From Azospirillaceae bacterium (lineage in GTDB: Bacteria; Pseudomonadota; Alphaproteobacteria; Azospirillales; Azospirillaceae), in NCBI GenBank assembly GCA_031291675.1, contig JARLIO010000083.1, positions 1-64,000 on the forward strand: a stretch of 64,000 bases of DNA, in the 5' to 3' direction. A program made the position numbers and the translations under genes. Positions 44,612-54,557 of this stretch are shown here, one piece after another. Below the pieces are notes generated by a model. The model saw only the letters and a program-made list of their open reading frames with translations, had not been told where the DNA came from and did no database searches. How positions within the stretch are numbered: position 1 is the first letter of the stretch; the number at the start of each line of letters is the position of its first letter.

Positions 44612-45619
44612 GTGGAGGAACAGAAACGGAAGGTCCTGGTGGAGGGCTTGGAGAAGCTGGCAATTGCGGATCGCGTTGCCGTGGCCCGCCGACTCGCGGA
44701 CTATCTCGACGACGGATCTCCGGCGGATCGGCGTGGCGCAACCATTCTTATCGGTTGCCTGGTCCAGGACGCCGCGGTCGACGTGCGCGCCGCGATCGCA
44801 GAGGCCGTCGCCGCCAACCCGGCTCTGCCCCGCGAGGTCGCCCTGCGCCTCGCCCATGACGTCGACCGTGTGGCCTTGCCAATTCTCGAAATCTGCAAGG
44901 TTCTGACCGCCGAGGATCTCGGGAAACTTGCCCACGCGACCAGCGAAGCGGGTCGGGTCGCGCTGGCCCGCCGGCCCGATCTGACCGGCGCGGTGCGCTG
45001 GGTCCTGATTGAGCTGGGCAGCGGACCGGTTCTGGTTGCCCTGGTCGAGAATCAGTCGACGACGCTGGCGGGGCGCGAAGCCAAGGCCATCCTGCAGCGA
45101 ACCGACGGTTTGTTGCGATCCGATAGTCAGGCGGTCTTGCTGGCGATGGCCGCGCGGGGCGGTGTCGATGTCGGCCTTGCGATCCGGATTCTCGACCGGT
45201 TGGTGGCGCGGTTCCGCGAAGTCCTGCTCGAAGATCCGGCCAATGGCGATGCGGTTGCGGCGGTGATTGCCGATGCCCGCCACCATATCATTCTGCGCAT
45301 GGCTGATACCCTGTCCGACGGCGAACTTGAGGCGACGATCGCGGCGCTTAAAGGCGCGAGTGCCTTGAACGACATGGTGATCATTGCCGCCTTGCGGGCA
45401 CATAAGCGGCGATTCATTGTCGCGGCCCTGGCCGCACGTGCCGGGATCCCCCGCGCCAATGTCGAAGCCGTGCTGGCCTCGGGGGCGGAGACGGCGTTGA
45501 CCGCGCTCTATCGCCGGTGCGCGATGGCACCGATCCATGAACCTGCGGTCCGTCACCTGTTGCTGGCGTTGGCGCGCGATGTTGGCTGTGGGCCCGACCT
45601 CGGTGAGGCGGGGGCCTGA
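44612..45619 (+). CDS. DUF2336 domain protein
   Basis: A 335-aa protein made of short helical, HEAT-like repeats such as VDVRAAIAEAVAANPALPREV and LTEEDLGKLAHATSE-type units (here LTAEDLGKLAHATSEAGRV). DUF2336 is widespread in alphaproteobacteria and has no assigned function. GTG 44612 is preceded by GGGAGGGG, better than the upstream ATG at 44564. It converges on the hydrolase gene. Confidence 0.85.
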   Translation: MEEQKRKVLVEGLEKLAIADRVAVARRLADYLDDGSPADRRGATILIGCLVQDAAVDVRAAIAEAVAANPALPREVALRLAHDVDRVALPILEICKVLTAEDLGKLAHATSEAGRVALARRPDLTGAVRWVLIELGSGPVLVALVENQSTTLAGREAKAILQRTDGLLRSDSQAVLLAMAARGGVDVGLAIRILDRLVARFREVLLEDPANGDAVAAVIADARHHIILRMADTLSDGELEATIAALKGASALNDMVIIAALRAHKRRFIVAALAARAGIPRANVEAVLASGAETALTALYRRCAMAPIHEPAVRHLLLALARDVGCGPDLGEAGA

Positions 45620-45634
45620 GCCGGAGGTCCGACA

Positions 45635-46405
45635 TTACGGTCGTGGCGTCGCGGGGCGAAGCTGTTCCTGAAAGAACGCCAGCATCCGTTGCCGGGCGTC
45701 GGCGGCGTCCGCGCCGGCGAAGCCGTGGCCAGCGCCGGGATACACGACCATGGTGGCCGATTGCCCGAGGCGTTGCGCCAGATCAACCAGGGCCTGGCCC
45801 CGCAGCAGCGGGACGACGCGGTCGGCGTCGCCATGCAGTTCCAGAAGCGGCGGCAAACGGGTGATTTGCCCGGCTGGCAGCGGGTTTCCGCCGTAATAGA
45901 CCACGATGGCGGCAATGCGCGGGTCCTGGCTGGCCGCGGCGGCGGCCAGGAAGCCACCCTGTGAGAAGCCGAGCACGCCGATCCGGTCCGATGATTGCGC
46001 CAAAAGATCGCCGACGACATCGCTGACCAGCCGCGACCAGGCCGGAAGGCGGCGATCGAACACGGCCTGTCGTTCCGGGGCACTGGGGTTGGCGGTCTGC
46101 GCGGCGTCGCTGTCGCTGTAATAGCGCAGAAGGTAGGCATCGAACCCGGAAGCGGCCAGGGCCGCGGCGGCGTGTTGATAAGAGGCGGCGAACCGGTCGG
46201 GGCCCTGCCGTCCGTGCAGAATGATCACCGCGGGCCGCTTTGTGGGTCCGGGAACCGCGAAACGTTGCGCCGTCACCGGCCCTTCGGCGGTCGAGAACAT
46301 CACGCGGTCCGGATCGGTTTCGGCTCGGATGGCGTGTGACGCCAGCATTGTCCCGAACAGGATCAGGAGGACAAAACGCAGCAACCTGGTCGTCATTCGC
46401 GCCAT
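45635..46405 (-). CDS. Exported dienelactone-hydrolase-like alpha/beta hydrolase
   Basis: 256-aa alpha/beta-hydrolase with an N-terminal signal peptide (FVLLILFGTMLASHAIRAE). The nucleophile elbow is GFSQGG (Ser), the acid lies in LELHGDADRVVP and the catalytic His in YPGAGHGFAG. It is a DLH-family member, probably periplasmic. The substrate is not known. It converges on the DUF2336 gene with a 15-bp gap. Confidence 0.87.
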   Translation of the reverse strand: MARMTTRLLRFVLLILFGTMLASHAIRAETDPDRVMFSTAEGPVTAQRFAVPGPTKRPAVIILHGRQGPDRFAASYQHAAAALAASGFDAYLLRYYSDSDAAQTANPSAPERQAVFDRRLPAWSRLVSDVVGDLLAQSSDRIGVLGFSQGGFLAAAAASQDPRIAAIVVYYGGNPLPAGQITRLPPLLELHGDADRVVPLLRGQALVDLAQRLGQSATMVVYPGAGHGFAGADAADARQRMLAFFQEQLRPATPRP

Positions 46406-46623
46406 TGGCTCCGGGCGTTCACGCTTTTGAAAGTGCGGCCTGCGACGCGCGTGGCCGGGTTCGAGAACAGTATTCGTGAATGCGCTTGGACTCTTTAATG
46501 CGGTTCGATTGGGACGTGAAGAGTCTCATCGGGATGAGCCCATCCATCCGCATCGGCCTGGCCTGTGACAAGCATGTCGTCGCTGGCGGTGGCATCCGAG
46601 GCGATCCTGGTGCCGGATCCGAA

Positions 46624-46658
46624 GAGGGGCGGTGCGACCTGAGATCGCGCCGCCCCTC
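46624..46658. terminator. Strong hairpin downstream of the tRNA gene
   Basis: 14-bp stem (GAGGGGCGGTGCGA with its complement, one G-T pair) and a 7-nt loop. Read on the minus strand, a run of seven T follows the tRNA and lies just before the hairpin; on the plus strand the hairpin is followed by an A-rich run. It probably ends the tRNA transcript, but the order of hairpin and T-run is not canonical. Confidence 0.45.
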
Positions 46659-46684
46659 TCAGAACAATGATAAAAAAAGGCGTT

Positions 46685-46760
46685 TGGTGGGCCCGGCAGG
46701 ACTCGAACCTGCGACAACACCGTTATGAGCGGCGCGTTCTAACCGCTGAACTACAGGCCC
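46685..46760 (-). tRNA. tRNA with CAU anticodon (tRNA-Ile2 or elongator tRNA-Met)
   Basis: A 76-nt cloverleaf including CCA: acceptor GGGCCTG / CGGGCCC, D-stem GTTC/GAAC, anticodon loop CTCATAA (CAU), T-arm GCAGGTTCGAGTCCTGC. The acceptor stem resembles alphaproteobacterial tRNA-Ile2 (whose C34 is changed to lysidine by TilS) more than elongator Met, but sequence by eye cannot settle it. It is not the initiator, which lacks a first base pair and has GGG/CCC in the anticodon stem. Confidence 0.93.
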
Positions 46761-46849
46761 GACCGGCGCAAACCATGACTTTGCCCGGCAAACTGCGCCA
46801 ACGCAACCCCCTTGTCGGGGGCGGCGTCGTCACGCGGTCGCTGTCGGGG

Positions 46850-48901
46850 TCAGGTGTCGAGGAAGCTTCGCAGTTTGCGGGACCGGCTCGGATGCTTCAG
46901 CTTGCGCAGCGCCTTGGCTTCGATCTGACGGATGCGCTCGCGGGTCACCGAGAATTGCTGGCCGACTTCTTCGAGCGTGTGGTCGGTATTCATGCCGATG
47001 CCAAACCGCATCCGCAGAACCCGCTCCTCACGCGGCGTCAGGCTGGCCAGAACCCGCGTCGTGGTCTCGCGCAGATTGGCCTGAATTGCGGCGTCGAGCG
47101 GCAACACCGCGTTCTTGTCCTCGATGAAATCGCCGAGATGGCTGTCTTCCTCGTCGCCGATCGGCGTCTCGAGGCTGATCGGTTCCTTGGCGATCTTGAG
47201 GACCTTGCGGACCTTTTCCAGCGGCATCAACAGGCGTTCCGCCAACTCTTCGGGTGTCGGCTCGCGGCCGATCTCATGCAGCATTTGGCGCGAGGTGCGC
47301 ACCAGCTTGTTGATCGTCTCGATCATATGCACCGGGATGCGGATCGTCCGGGCCTGATCGGCGATCGAACGCGTGATCGCCTGCCGGATCCACCAGGTCG
47401 CATAGGTCGAGAATTTGTAACCACGGCGATATTCGAATTTATCAACGGCCTTCATCAGCCCGATATTGCCCTCCTGGATCAGATCCAGGAATTGCAGGCC
47501 GCGATTGGTGTATTTCTTGGCAATCGAGATCACCAGACGGAGATTGGCCTCGACCATTTCCTTCTTGGCGCGGCTGGCTTCCTTTTCGCCCTTCTGAACC
47601 GTGGAGACGATGCGCCGGAATTCGGCGATCGGCAGACCGGCCTCGGCGGACACCGAACTGATGGTCTCGCGCGCCCGGATGATCTCCGCCGTGTGACGTT
47701 CGATGAATTTGGGCCAGCTTTTGCCCGGCAGCGCCCGAATCCGATCGAGCCAGTTGGGGTCGAGTTCATGACCGTAGTGATGCGACAGAAAGTCTTCGCG
47801 CTTGACCCGGCAATCAATGGCCATGCGCATCAACTTGCCTTCCTGGGAGATCAGCTTGCGATTCAGGCCGTAGAGCTGTTCAACCATCTGTTCGATGCGC
47901 GCGTTGTTGAGCCGGACCTTGTTGACCAGCTCGATCAGCTCCGCTTTCAGCTTATCGTATTTTTTGTCCGACTGCTTGACCGGGTCTTCACCGCGTTGCA
48001 GCATCGCCAGCCGGGCTTCCTGCAGCTTGTGCAGCTTTTCGTAAGTGGCCGCGATCTTGTCGAACGTCTCCAGGACCTGCGGCTTCAGCGCCGCTTCCAT
48101 CGCCGACAGCGACAGGTTGTTGTCCTCATTGTCGCCGTCGGGATCGCTTTCGGCTTCGATCCCCGGCGGCAATTCCGTTTCGTCGTCGACCGAAGTCGCG
48201 GGGGCCGCCGCCACCGGGTCCGGTGCCGGCGCCGGCACTGGCGCCAGACCCGGGGCGGGAACGGGGACAACCGGCATCGCGGCTTCGTCCAAGGGCGCGG
48301 CCACCAGGACGACGTCAGGCAGGCCTTCGCTGTCGGGGCCGCCGCCATAGGTGGCATCAAGGTCGATGATGTCGCGCAGCAGCATCTTGCCCTCGTTGAG
48401 GGCGTCATGCCAATCGATGATGGCACGAATCGTCAGCGGCGATTCACAGATGGCGCCAATCATCATCTCGCGCCCGGCCTCGATCCGCTTGGCGATGGCG
48501 ATTTCGCCTTCGCGCGACAGCAGCTCGACCGAGCCCATCTCCCGCAGATACATGCGGACCGGGTCATCGGTCCGCCCGATATCATCGTCGTCGAGATTGC
48601 CGGCCGCGCGAACCTCGCCATCCGATGCGGCCTCGTGATTGGCGGCCTCGTCCTGCTCTTCGCTTTCGATGACGTTGATGCCCATTTCGGACAGCATCGC
48701 CATGGTGTCTTCAATCTGCTCCGACGACGATTGGTCCGGCGGCAGCGCGGAATTCAGTTCATCATAGGTGACGTAACCACGTTCCTTGCCGCGGGCGATC
48801 ATTTTCTTGACCGCCTGAACCATACCGTCCATCAGCGGGCCGTCGACCGATTCTTCCCGATTTTCTGTCGTTTCCGCGCTGCTCGTCGCTTTCGTGGCCA
48901 T
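46850..48901 (-). CDS. rpoD: RNA polymerase primary sigma factor (sigma-70)
   Basis: Housekeeping sigma factor, 683 aa. Region 1.2 ([30 protein letters not shown]), a long non-conserved region with a Pro/Ala-rich insert at about 200-245, region 2 ([34 protein letters not shown] and [15 protein letters not shown]), region 3, and region 4 with [23 protein letters not shown]. Only dnaG and yqeY precede it, an order known as the macromolecular synthesis region. Confidence 0.97.
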   Translation of the reverse strand: MATKATSSAETTENREESVDGPLMDGMVQAVKKMIARGKERGYVTYDELNSALPPDQSSSEQIEDTMAMLSEMGINVIESEEQDEAANHEAASDGEVRAAGNLDDDDIGRTDDPVRMYLREMGSVELLSREGEIAIAKRIEAGREMMIGAICESPLTIRAIIDWHDALNEGKMLLRDIIDLDATYGGGPDSEGLPDVVLVAAPLDEAAMPVVPVPAPGLAPVPAPAPDPVAAAPATSVDDETELPPGIEAESDPDGDNEDNNLSLSAMEAALKPQVLETFDKIAATYEKLHKLQEARLAMLQRGEDPVKQSDKKYDKLKAELIELVNKVRLNNARIEQMVEQLYGLNRKLISQEGKLMRMAIDCRVKREDFLSHHYGHELDPNWLDRIRALPGKSWPKFIERHTAEIIRARETISSVSAEAGLPIAEFRRIVSTVQKGEKEASRAKKEMVEANLRLVISIAKKYTNRGLQFLDLIQEGNIGLMKAVDKFEYRRGYKFSTYATWWIRQAITRSIADQARTIRIPVHMIETINKLVRTSRQMLHEIGREPTPEELAERLLMPLEKVRKVLKIAKEPISLETPIGDEEDSHLGDFIEDKNAVLPLDAAIQANLRETTTRVLASLTPREERVLRMRFGIGMNTDHTLEEVGQQFSVTRERIRQIEAKALRKLKHPSRSRKLRSFLDT

Positions 48902-49127
48902 TCAGTCGCCGCCCCTGTCCACCAAAAAAGACAGAACAACCGGCTGGCGGCACGGTCGCCGTGCCCGCCGGTCATTCTCGAATTCCGTTACCATCGCCTC
49001 GTCGGCGCTGTTCGTTCTGTAGCGGTGACCCGGCATGCAACACCCGGCGCCACGCCAGCGAACCGCCCACCCCTTTGCCGCCGGATTTGCAGCCGATACC
49101 GCCGGTCCTGCAAGCCTTGCGATCATC

Positions 49128-51068
49128 TCATCCATCCGGCTCGTCGTTCCGCTCGCCATTGCGCCCGTCGGTTCCGTTCTCCGCTTCACGCCTTATCGCC
49201 TGAAAGCGAATGAACGTTGCCCCACTATTGTCGCGCGCCCAGATCTGCCCGGCCTCCGCCAGATCCTGCTGGATCTGGCCACGTTGCATCAGGGTCCAGA
49301 CATCGCGCCATCCCTGCTGTGCCTGGTCCAGCGGGGCCTCCCGCTTTGCGAACGGAGGCAGATCGACGGTTCCAGCACAACAAAGACCATCCAAAACATC
49401 AGATAGCCCGGTCTCACACAAGTGGCGCCAAAGTCCTGTGTCGTCAAGTCCTGAATCCGCGGCAAGCGTTTGAATCACGGCCTGTCTCAACCCGTCGAGG
49501 GCAGGGTCGGAAAACCGGTGACCGGCCAGCGCTTCGCCCATTTCGTCGAACAGTTGCGGGTGATTGATCAGCGTCGCCAGCAGGATCCGGTCGCGGTGCT
49601 GGCGGACGTCGGTGGGCGGTTGACGGGTTACTTGGATCGGCGCCGGCCAGCCGCCGCTGCGTCCGCCGGCGCGGCCGGGGACCCCGCTGCGGCTCCCCGG
49701 GGCGGTGCGCATCCGGGAACCGGGGCGCCCGCCGGGGCCTGTGTCCTGGCGCCGTTGGGCGCGCCAGTCAAAGGCTGCGGCGACCCGGCGCTTCATATCG
49801 TCGCGGAAGAAATGCTGGACCGTCCCGTCGGCGATCGTGGCGACACGGGCCTGCAACGCAGCGTCCAGGCCGGCGCGCGCCTCGGGTGTATCCAGCCGGC
49901 GGTTCTGGATTTCCATCGACCAGACCATCTCCGCCAAAGGCAGCGCGGCGTCGAGGACCTGTTGCATGGCGCGGGGGCCGCCCTTGCGCAGCAGGCTGTC
50001 GGGATCCTCGCCGTCGGGCAGAAAGGCAATCATCGCCGATTGGTCAGGCTGCAGCAGAGGCAGGATGCGTTCCACGGCCCGGAAGGCGGCGCGCCGGCCC
50101 GCGTTGTCGCCATCAAAGGCGAGGATCGGCGTGCGTTGCCCCGCCGGCGCCAGTTTCCACAACTCCAGCACCTGGCTTTCGGTCATGGCGGTGCCCAGGG
50201 GGGCAACCGCCCCGGTGAAGCCGGCGGCGCACAGCGCGATCACGTCCATATAGCCTTCGGCGACGATCAGCGGCTTGCCCTCGGCGGCGGCGAGGCGGGC
50301 GCGGGCCATGCCATAGAGCAACCGCCCCTTGTGGAACAGCGGGCTTTCCGGGGAATTGAGGTATTTGGGGCCTTCGCCCTGGATCAGCCGGGCGCCGAAG
50401 GCGACGACGCGGCCGCTGCGGTCGGCGACCGGAAAGATCACGCGATGGCGAAAGAAGCTGTAAGGGTCACGACCGCGGGCCGCTGTCGGCTCGTCCCCGC
50501 TTGGCTCCGGGCGCTTTAACAAACCGGCCTCGACCATGTCGGCGGCGTCATAGCCGGCGGCGGCCAGCATCGCGGGCAGGGCTTTGCCATCGGAGGGTGC
50601 AAAGCCGAGGCGAAAGCGGGCGATGGTTTCGTCACTCAGCCCGCGGCCATGGAGATAGTCCAGGCCCGCCCGGCCGCCCGGAAGGTGCAACTGCTTTTCA
50701 AACCACTGCGCCGCCGCTTCGGTCAGGTCATGAAGCGATTTCTGGCGTTCATAACGTCGCCGATCCTCCGGCGTCGATTGCGGCACCTGCATTCCGGCCA
50801 GCGCCGCCAGCTGTTCGACGGCTTCGTGAAACGCCAGATTGTCGTGGCGCATCGTGAAACCGATAATGTCGCCATGGGCACCACAGCCGAAACAGTGGAA
50901 GAACCCCTTCTGGTCGTTGACGTAGAAGCTGGGGGTCTTCTCGTTGTGAAACGGGCAGGGTGCCTTGAACTCGCGGCCGGCGCGGATCAGGCGCAGGCGT
51001 TTGCCGATGACGTCAGAGAGCGCGAGCCGGGCGCGCAATTCGTCCAGGAAGGCGGGAGGCAGGGTCAT
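49128..51068 (-). CDS. dnaG: DNA primase
   Basis: Makes RNA primers for replication. 646 aa. N-terminal zinc ribbon CPFHNEKTPSFYVNDQKGFFHCFGCG (CHC2 type), then the primase core and Toprim domain (VAEGYMDVIAL; FDGDNAGRRAA), and the C-terminal DnaB-interacting domain after a Gly/Arg-rich linker at about 430-475. rpoD follows 226 bp downstream on the same strand. Confidence 0.96.
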   Translation of the reverse strand: MTLPPAFLDELRARLALSDVIGKRLRLIRAGREFKAPCPFHNEKTPSFYVNDQKGFFHCFGCGAHGDIIGFTMRHDNLAFHEAVEQLAALAGMQVPQSTPEDRRRYERQKSLHDLTEAAAQWFEKQLHLPGGRAGLDYLHGRGLSDETIARFRLGFAPSDGKALPAMLAAAGYDAADMVEAGLLKRPEPSGDEPTAARGRDPYSFFRHRVIFPVADRSGRVVAFGARLIQGEGPKYLNSPESPLFHKGRLLYGMARARLAAAEGKPLIVAEGYMDVIALCAAGFTGAVAPLGTAMTESQVLELWKLAPAGQRTPILAFDGDNAGRRAAFRAVERILPLLQPDQSAMIAFLPDGEDPDSLLRKGGPRAMQQVLDAALPLAEMVWSMEIQNRRLDTPEARAGLDAALQARVATIADGTVQHFFRDDMKRRVAAAFDWRAQRRQDTGPGGRPGSRMRTAPGSRSGVPGRAGGRSGGWPAPIQVTRQPPTDVRQHRDRILLATLINHPQLFDEMGEALAGHRFSDPALDGLRQAVIQTLAADSGLDDTGLWRHLCETGLSDVLDGLCCAGTVDLPPFAKREAPLDQAQQGWRDVWTLMQRGQIQQDLAEAGQIWARDNSGATFIRFQAIRREAENGTDGRNGERNDEPDG

Positions 51069-51182
51069 GACCGGGCGACCGGGCGGCCCGTTGCCGGGTG
51101 GATGCCCGTCGGGCCCTCAGGGTGCCGCGTGGGCAGGCTCACCAGGAGCCGGGTCGATACGGGCGGCAACGGGCGCATCACG

Positions 51183-51653
51183 TCAGGAGGCGGCGGTCAG
51201 CTGTTGCTTGACGATCACGCTGGCCTTGGCAAAATCCATTTGCCCGGCCAGCCGGGCGCGCAAGGCGGTCATGACCTTGCCCATGTCTTTGACGCCGGTG
51301 GCCCCGACCTCGGCGATCGCAGCGGCGATCGCCGCCGCGGCTTCGGCATCGTCCAGTTGGCGGGGCAGAAAGCCTTCGATGATCGTGACCTCCTCCGCCT
51401 CCTGCTGCACCAGATCGGCACGGCCGCCCTGTTCGTAGAGGACCATCGACTCACGCCGTTGCTTGATCATGCTCTGCAGCAGCGACAGAATCGAGTCGTC
51501 ATCAATGCCGTCGGCATTGCCCTGGGGACGGGCGGCGATGTCGCGGTCCTTGATCTGGGCCAGTACCATCCGAAGCGTCGACACCGCACGGGCGTTCCGG
51601 GCGCGCATGGCGTCCTTCAAAGACTCATTGAGTCGAAGGCGCAGGGTTCCCAT
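51183..51653 (-). CDS. YqeY/GatB-like protein
   Basis: 156-aa GatB/YqeY-domain protein, mostly helical, with the hallmark TLRMVLAQIKDRDI, SMIKQRRESMVLYEQGGR and EVTIIEGFLPRQLDDAE. ATG 51653 has GGAG upstream. It is related to the tail domain of GatB but its own role is not defined. It diverges from carA and precedes dnaG. Confidence 0.9.
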   Translation of the reverse strand: MGTLRLRLNESLKDAMRARNARAVSTLRMVLAQIKDRDIAARPQGNADGIDDDSILSLLQSMIKQRRESMVLYEQGGRADLVQQEAEEVTIIEGFLPRQLDDAEAAAAIAAAIAEVGATGVKDMGKVMTALRARLAGQMDFAKASVIVKQQLTAAS

Positions 51654-51865
51654 TTGATCTCCGATATCCAATAATCACAGTCCGTCAAAAACGTCGGGCC
51701 GAAGCTGCGGGCCGTCCCGGGGGTGCGCCCGGCGTTCACAGCGCCCCGGTTCGGCCGTCGCCGCTGCGGTGCCGGTGGCTCCGACGGTGGTATATCCTGC
51801 ATCCGGGCCCGGCGCATTGAAACGCGATTATATCGGTCCGTGTCACAAGAGAGTAGGTTTTGTCG

Positions 51866-53053
51866 ATGGTCTCAGTGTCCTCCCTTCCCCGCGACCCCGC
51901 CGCCGCGCCGGCCGCCGCGACCGGGGCCCTCGTGCTCGCCGATGGCACGGTCTTTTGGGGCCGCGGCATCGGGGCGACCGGAAGCACGGTCGGCGAGGTC
52001 TGTTTCAATACCTCGATGACCGGCTATCAGGAAATCCTGACCGACCCAAGCTATGCCGGTCAGATCATCACCTTCACCTTTCCCCATATAGGCAATGTCG
52101 GGACCAATCTCGAGGATATCGAGACGCTGACGCCGGCGGCGCGGGGCCTGGTGATTCGCGCCGACATCACCAGCCCGTCCAACTGGCGCGCCACCGCCGG
52201 CCTGAATGACTGGCTGAAAAGCCATCATCTGGTGGGGCTGGCCGGCGTCGATACCCGCCAGTTGACGCGGCGGATCCGCGACGGCGGTGCTCCGACCGGG
52301 GTGATCTGTCACGCCCCGGACGGTCAGTTCGACATCGCCGCTCTGCAGCGCCAGGCCGCGGCGTGGCCAGGCCTTGAGGGTATGGATCTGGCCCTTGATG
52401 TGTCCTGCCGCCAGACCTATGGCTGGGATGAAACGCTTTGGACCCTGGGTAAGGGCTACGGCCGGCAGACGGCGCCGCGGCACCATGTCGTCGCCATTGA
52501 CTATGGTGCGAAGCGCAACATTCTGCGCTGCCTGGCGGCGACCGGGGCGCGGGTGACCGTAGTGCCGGCGACGGCGACGGCGGCGGAGGTGCTGGGGCAT
52601 CGGCCGGACGGTGTGTTCCTGTCCAATGGTCCGGGCGATCCGGCGGCGACCGGGGTCTACGCGGTTCCGACGATCCAGGCGCTGATGGCGGCGGGCATCC
52701 CGATCTTTGGTATTTGCCTGGGCCATCAGATGTTGGCGCTGGCTCTGGGCGGGCGGACCGAGAAGATGGCGCGGGGCCACCGCGGTGCCAATCATCCGGT
52801 CAAGGATCTGGCCACCGGGCGGGTTGAGATCACCAGTCAGAATCATGGTTTCTGCGTGGTTCCGGAAAGTCTGCCCGACGCCGTCGAAGTGACCCATGTC
52901 AGCCTGTTTGACGGCAGCAATGAGGGGCTGCGGGTGACCGGGCGGCCGATTTTTTCGGTGCAGTATCACCCGGAGGCGTCGCCGGGCCCGCAGGACAGCC
53001 ATTATCTGTTCGAGCGCTTCGTCGGCCTGATCGAGCAGCGGGCGACCGCCTGA
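51866..53053 (+). CDS. carA: Carbamoyl-phosphate synthase small subunit
   Basis: Glutaminase subunit (395 aa) that feeds ammonia to CarB for arginine and pyrimidine synthesis. N-terminal domain with CFNTSMTGYQEILTDPSYAGQI; class I amidotransferase domain with FGICLGHQMLALALGG (nucleophile Cys) and QYHPEASPGP (His-Glu). ATG 51866 is preferred to TTG 51860. carB does not follow here, so the two subunits are encoded apart, at least locally. Confidence 0.96.
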   Translation: MVSVSSLPRDPAAAPAAATGALVLADGTVFWGRGIGATGSTVGEVCFNTSMTGYQEILTDPSYAGQIITFTFPHIGNVGTNLEDIETLTPAARGLVIRADITSPSNWRATAGLNDWLKSHHLVGLAGVDTRQLTRRIRDGGAPTGVICHAPDGQFDIAALQRQAAAWPGLEGMDLALDVSCRQTYGWDETLWTLGKGYGRQTAPRHHVVAIDYGAKRNILRCLAATGARVTVVPATATAAEVLGHRPDGVFLSNGPGDPAATGVYAVPTIQALMAAGIPIFGICLGHQMLALALGGRTEKMARGHRGANHPVKDLATGRVEITSQNHGFCVVPESLPDAVEVTHVSLFDGSNEGLRVTGRPIFSVQYHPEASPGPQDSHYLFERFVGLIEQRATA

Positions 53054-53204
53054 ACTTCGATGCCGGCGGGCGCCGGGCGTTTCGTCGCGGGGTGTTGCCA
53101 GGCCGGGCGGTGCTGCCGGCCGGCGACGGTCCCGCGGTCCTCTTGACAGGCATGCCACGGTCATGGTGGCGGATCGCTGTCGGTTTTCTGCGCCGGAGTT
53201 CCCG

Positions 53205-53810
53205 ATGATTGCGCCGATCCGCGTTGTTGCCCTGGCCGCCTTGCTGGCCGCGCTGTCGGCGTGCAGTGGCGGCTGGTTCGGCGGGGGGCCAAGCCACCCG
53301 CGCCAACCCGACCCTTATGAACAGGCGAGCCGGCTGCAGGACAAGGGCGACTGCGCAAAGGCGGTTGCGTTGTTTCAACCCCTGGCGGCACGCGGGCGCG
53401 GCTACGAGATGGCCCAGTTCAATCTGGGTCAATGCCTTCTGGTGACGGCCGCGGCGGCGTCATCGCCTCAGGAGGCGCAAACGCAGCGTGTGCAGGCGGC
53501 GGGTTGGATCGTCAAGGCCGCCGATTCGCGTGTCGCGATCGCGCAGGAGGCGGCCGAGCGGCTCTACCTGGACGGCGTCGGCGTTGCCGCCGATCCGGTT
53601 GAAGCCGGCAAATGGGCCCTGCTCTTCAAGCACAATTCGCTGCGACTCGAGGTCGGGCCGGCGACGGCGGATCCGGAGCTGGAACGAAGGTTGATGCACC
53701 AATTGAGCGCCGCCCAGTGGCAACAGGCGGCGATTCGGGCCGATCGCTGGCAGCCGGTCGAGCAGTCGCTGACCCTGCCACCGGCTTCACCGCAAGCGCC
53801 GCCGCCTTGA
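53205..53810 (+). CDS. Sel1-like repeat lipoprotein
   Basis: A 201-aa exported protein: signal peptide and lipobox LSACSGG, then about three Sel1/TPR-like helical pairs (DKGDCAKAVALFQPLAARG, AQFNLGQCLL, AQEAAERLYLDGVGVAADPVEAGKWALLFK). It probably scaffolds protein contacts in the envelope. ATG 53205 has GGAG 8 nt upstream. Function unknown. Confidence 0.75.
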   Translation: MIAPIRVVALAALLAALSACSGGWFGGGPSHPRQPDPYEQASRLQDKGDCAKAVALFQPLAARGRGYEMAQFNLGQCLLVTAAAASSPQEAQTQRVQAAGWIVKAADSRVAIAQEAAERLYLDGVGVAADPVEAGKWALLFKHNSLRLEVGPATADPELERRLMHQLSAAQWQQAAIRADRWQPVEQSLTLPPASPQAPPP

Positions 53811-54026
53811 GCCACCGTTCCCGGTCATTGCGGTGTCGCTGCCCGCGCGCTGCGGTTTGACGGCGTGGCGCGCGCGCAACTCAACCGGCCCCGGGCGGCT
53901 TGCGCGCAACAGGCGCGCGGTCCGCGTCACAATGCACCTCTTTCATGGCAATGTTCGGCACTGCCGGGGTAAATTTTGCGCTATTCTCTCGTGATCAGGA
54001 CAATTGTTCGGCAAGGGAACCGCGCC

Positions 54027-54227
54027 ATGAGTTGCAATCCGGCTGATATTGAATTGTTTGCCTGGGTCTACGGCCGCCGCTATGGCGTCGCCGCGGAATC
54101 GGTCGCCCGGAGCTGGGCCGATCACCTGAACGGTGTCGGCGATTGTGACGGCTATCATGTCTGGGTTGAGGTCGCGAACCGCATTGCCGATCTTGGCGCC
54201 GCGCTCGACGCACCACAGGCGGCCTGA
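54027..54227 (+). CDS. Small hypothetical protein, 66 aa
   Basis: ATG 54027 is preceded by AAGGGA. The protein (NPADIELFAWVYGRRYGV, DGYHVWVEVANRIADLG) is acidic, helical and has strong third-position GC bias, so it is probably real. I recognise no family. Confidence 0.55.
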   Translation: MSCNPADIELFAWVYGRRYGVAAESVARSWADHLNGVGDCDGYHVWVEVANRIADLGAALDAPQAA

Positions 54228-54236
54228 GCGGACATT

Positions 54237-54376
54237 CCCGGATCCCGGCCGTTCTCATTTTGGCTGTTGGCCCGCGGGCTGCCGCCCGCACCCGCTCGGG
54301 GTTCGCCCCGGTTGGGTTTGGGCGAAAGCCCAACGCTTCGTCGCCAAAATGAGAACCGCTGCCCGGATCCCGGCCG
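54237..54376. repeat. MITE-like element with terminal inverted repeats and flanking direct repeats
   Basis: 14-bp perfect terminal inverted repeats, GTTCTCATTTTGGC (54251-54264) and its reverse complement (54343-54356), are bracketed by 15-bp direct repeats CCCGGATCCCGGCCG (54237-54251 and 54362-54376). The interior forms further hairpins (GTTGGG ... CCCAAC near 54311-54334). No coding potential. It lies right after the small gene ending at 54227. Confidence 0.65.
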
Positions 54377-54557
54377 GCTCGCGTCTGCGACGCCGATCAT
54401 GATACCCTTTGCCGCAAGATCCGGGTGCGGCTTGCCGTGGCGGGTTTGGGGCCTTACGCTTGGAATCGCTCCTGGTCGCGCGGCCCGTTGAAACGACCGT
54501 GATCATCTGGCATCGGGGTTGCCAGGAGCAACGTCATCAAACAGGGCGGGGGCAGCA

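Noticed and set aside
46667-49213. Very long plus-strand open frame (848 codons) opposite rpoD
   Set aside because: It mirrors rpoD on the other strand; high GC leaves the antisense frame open. Its translation has no family features and it begins inside the tRNA region.
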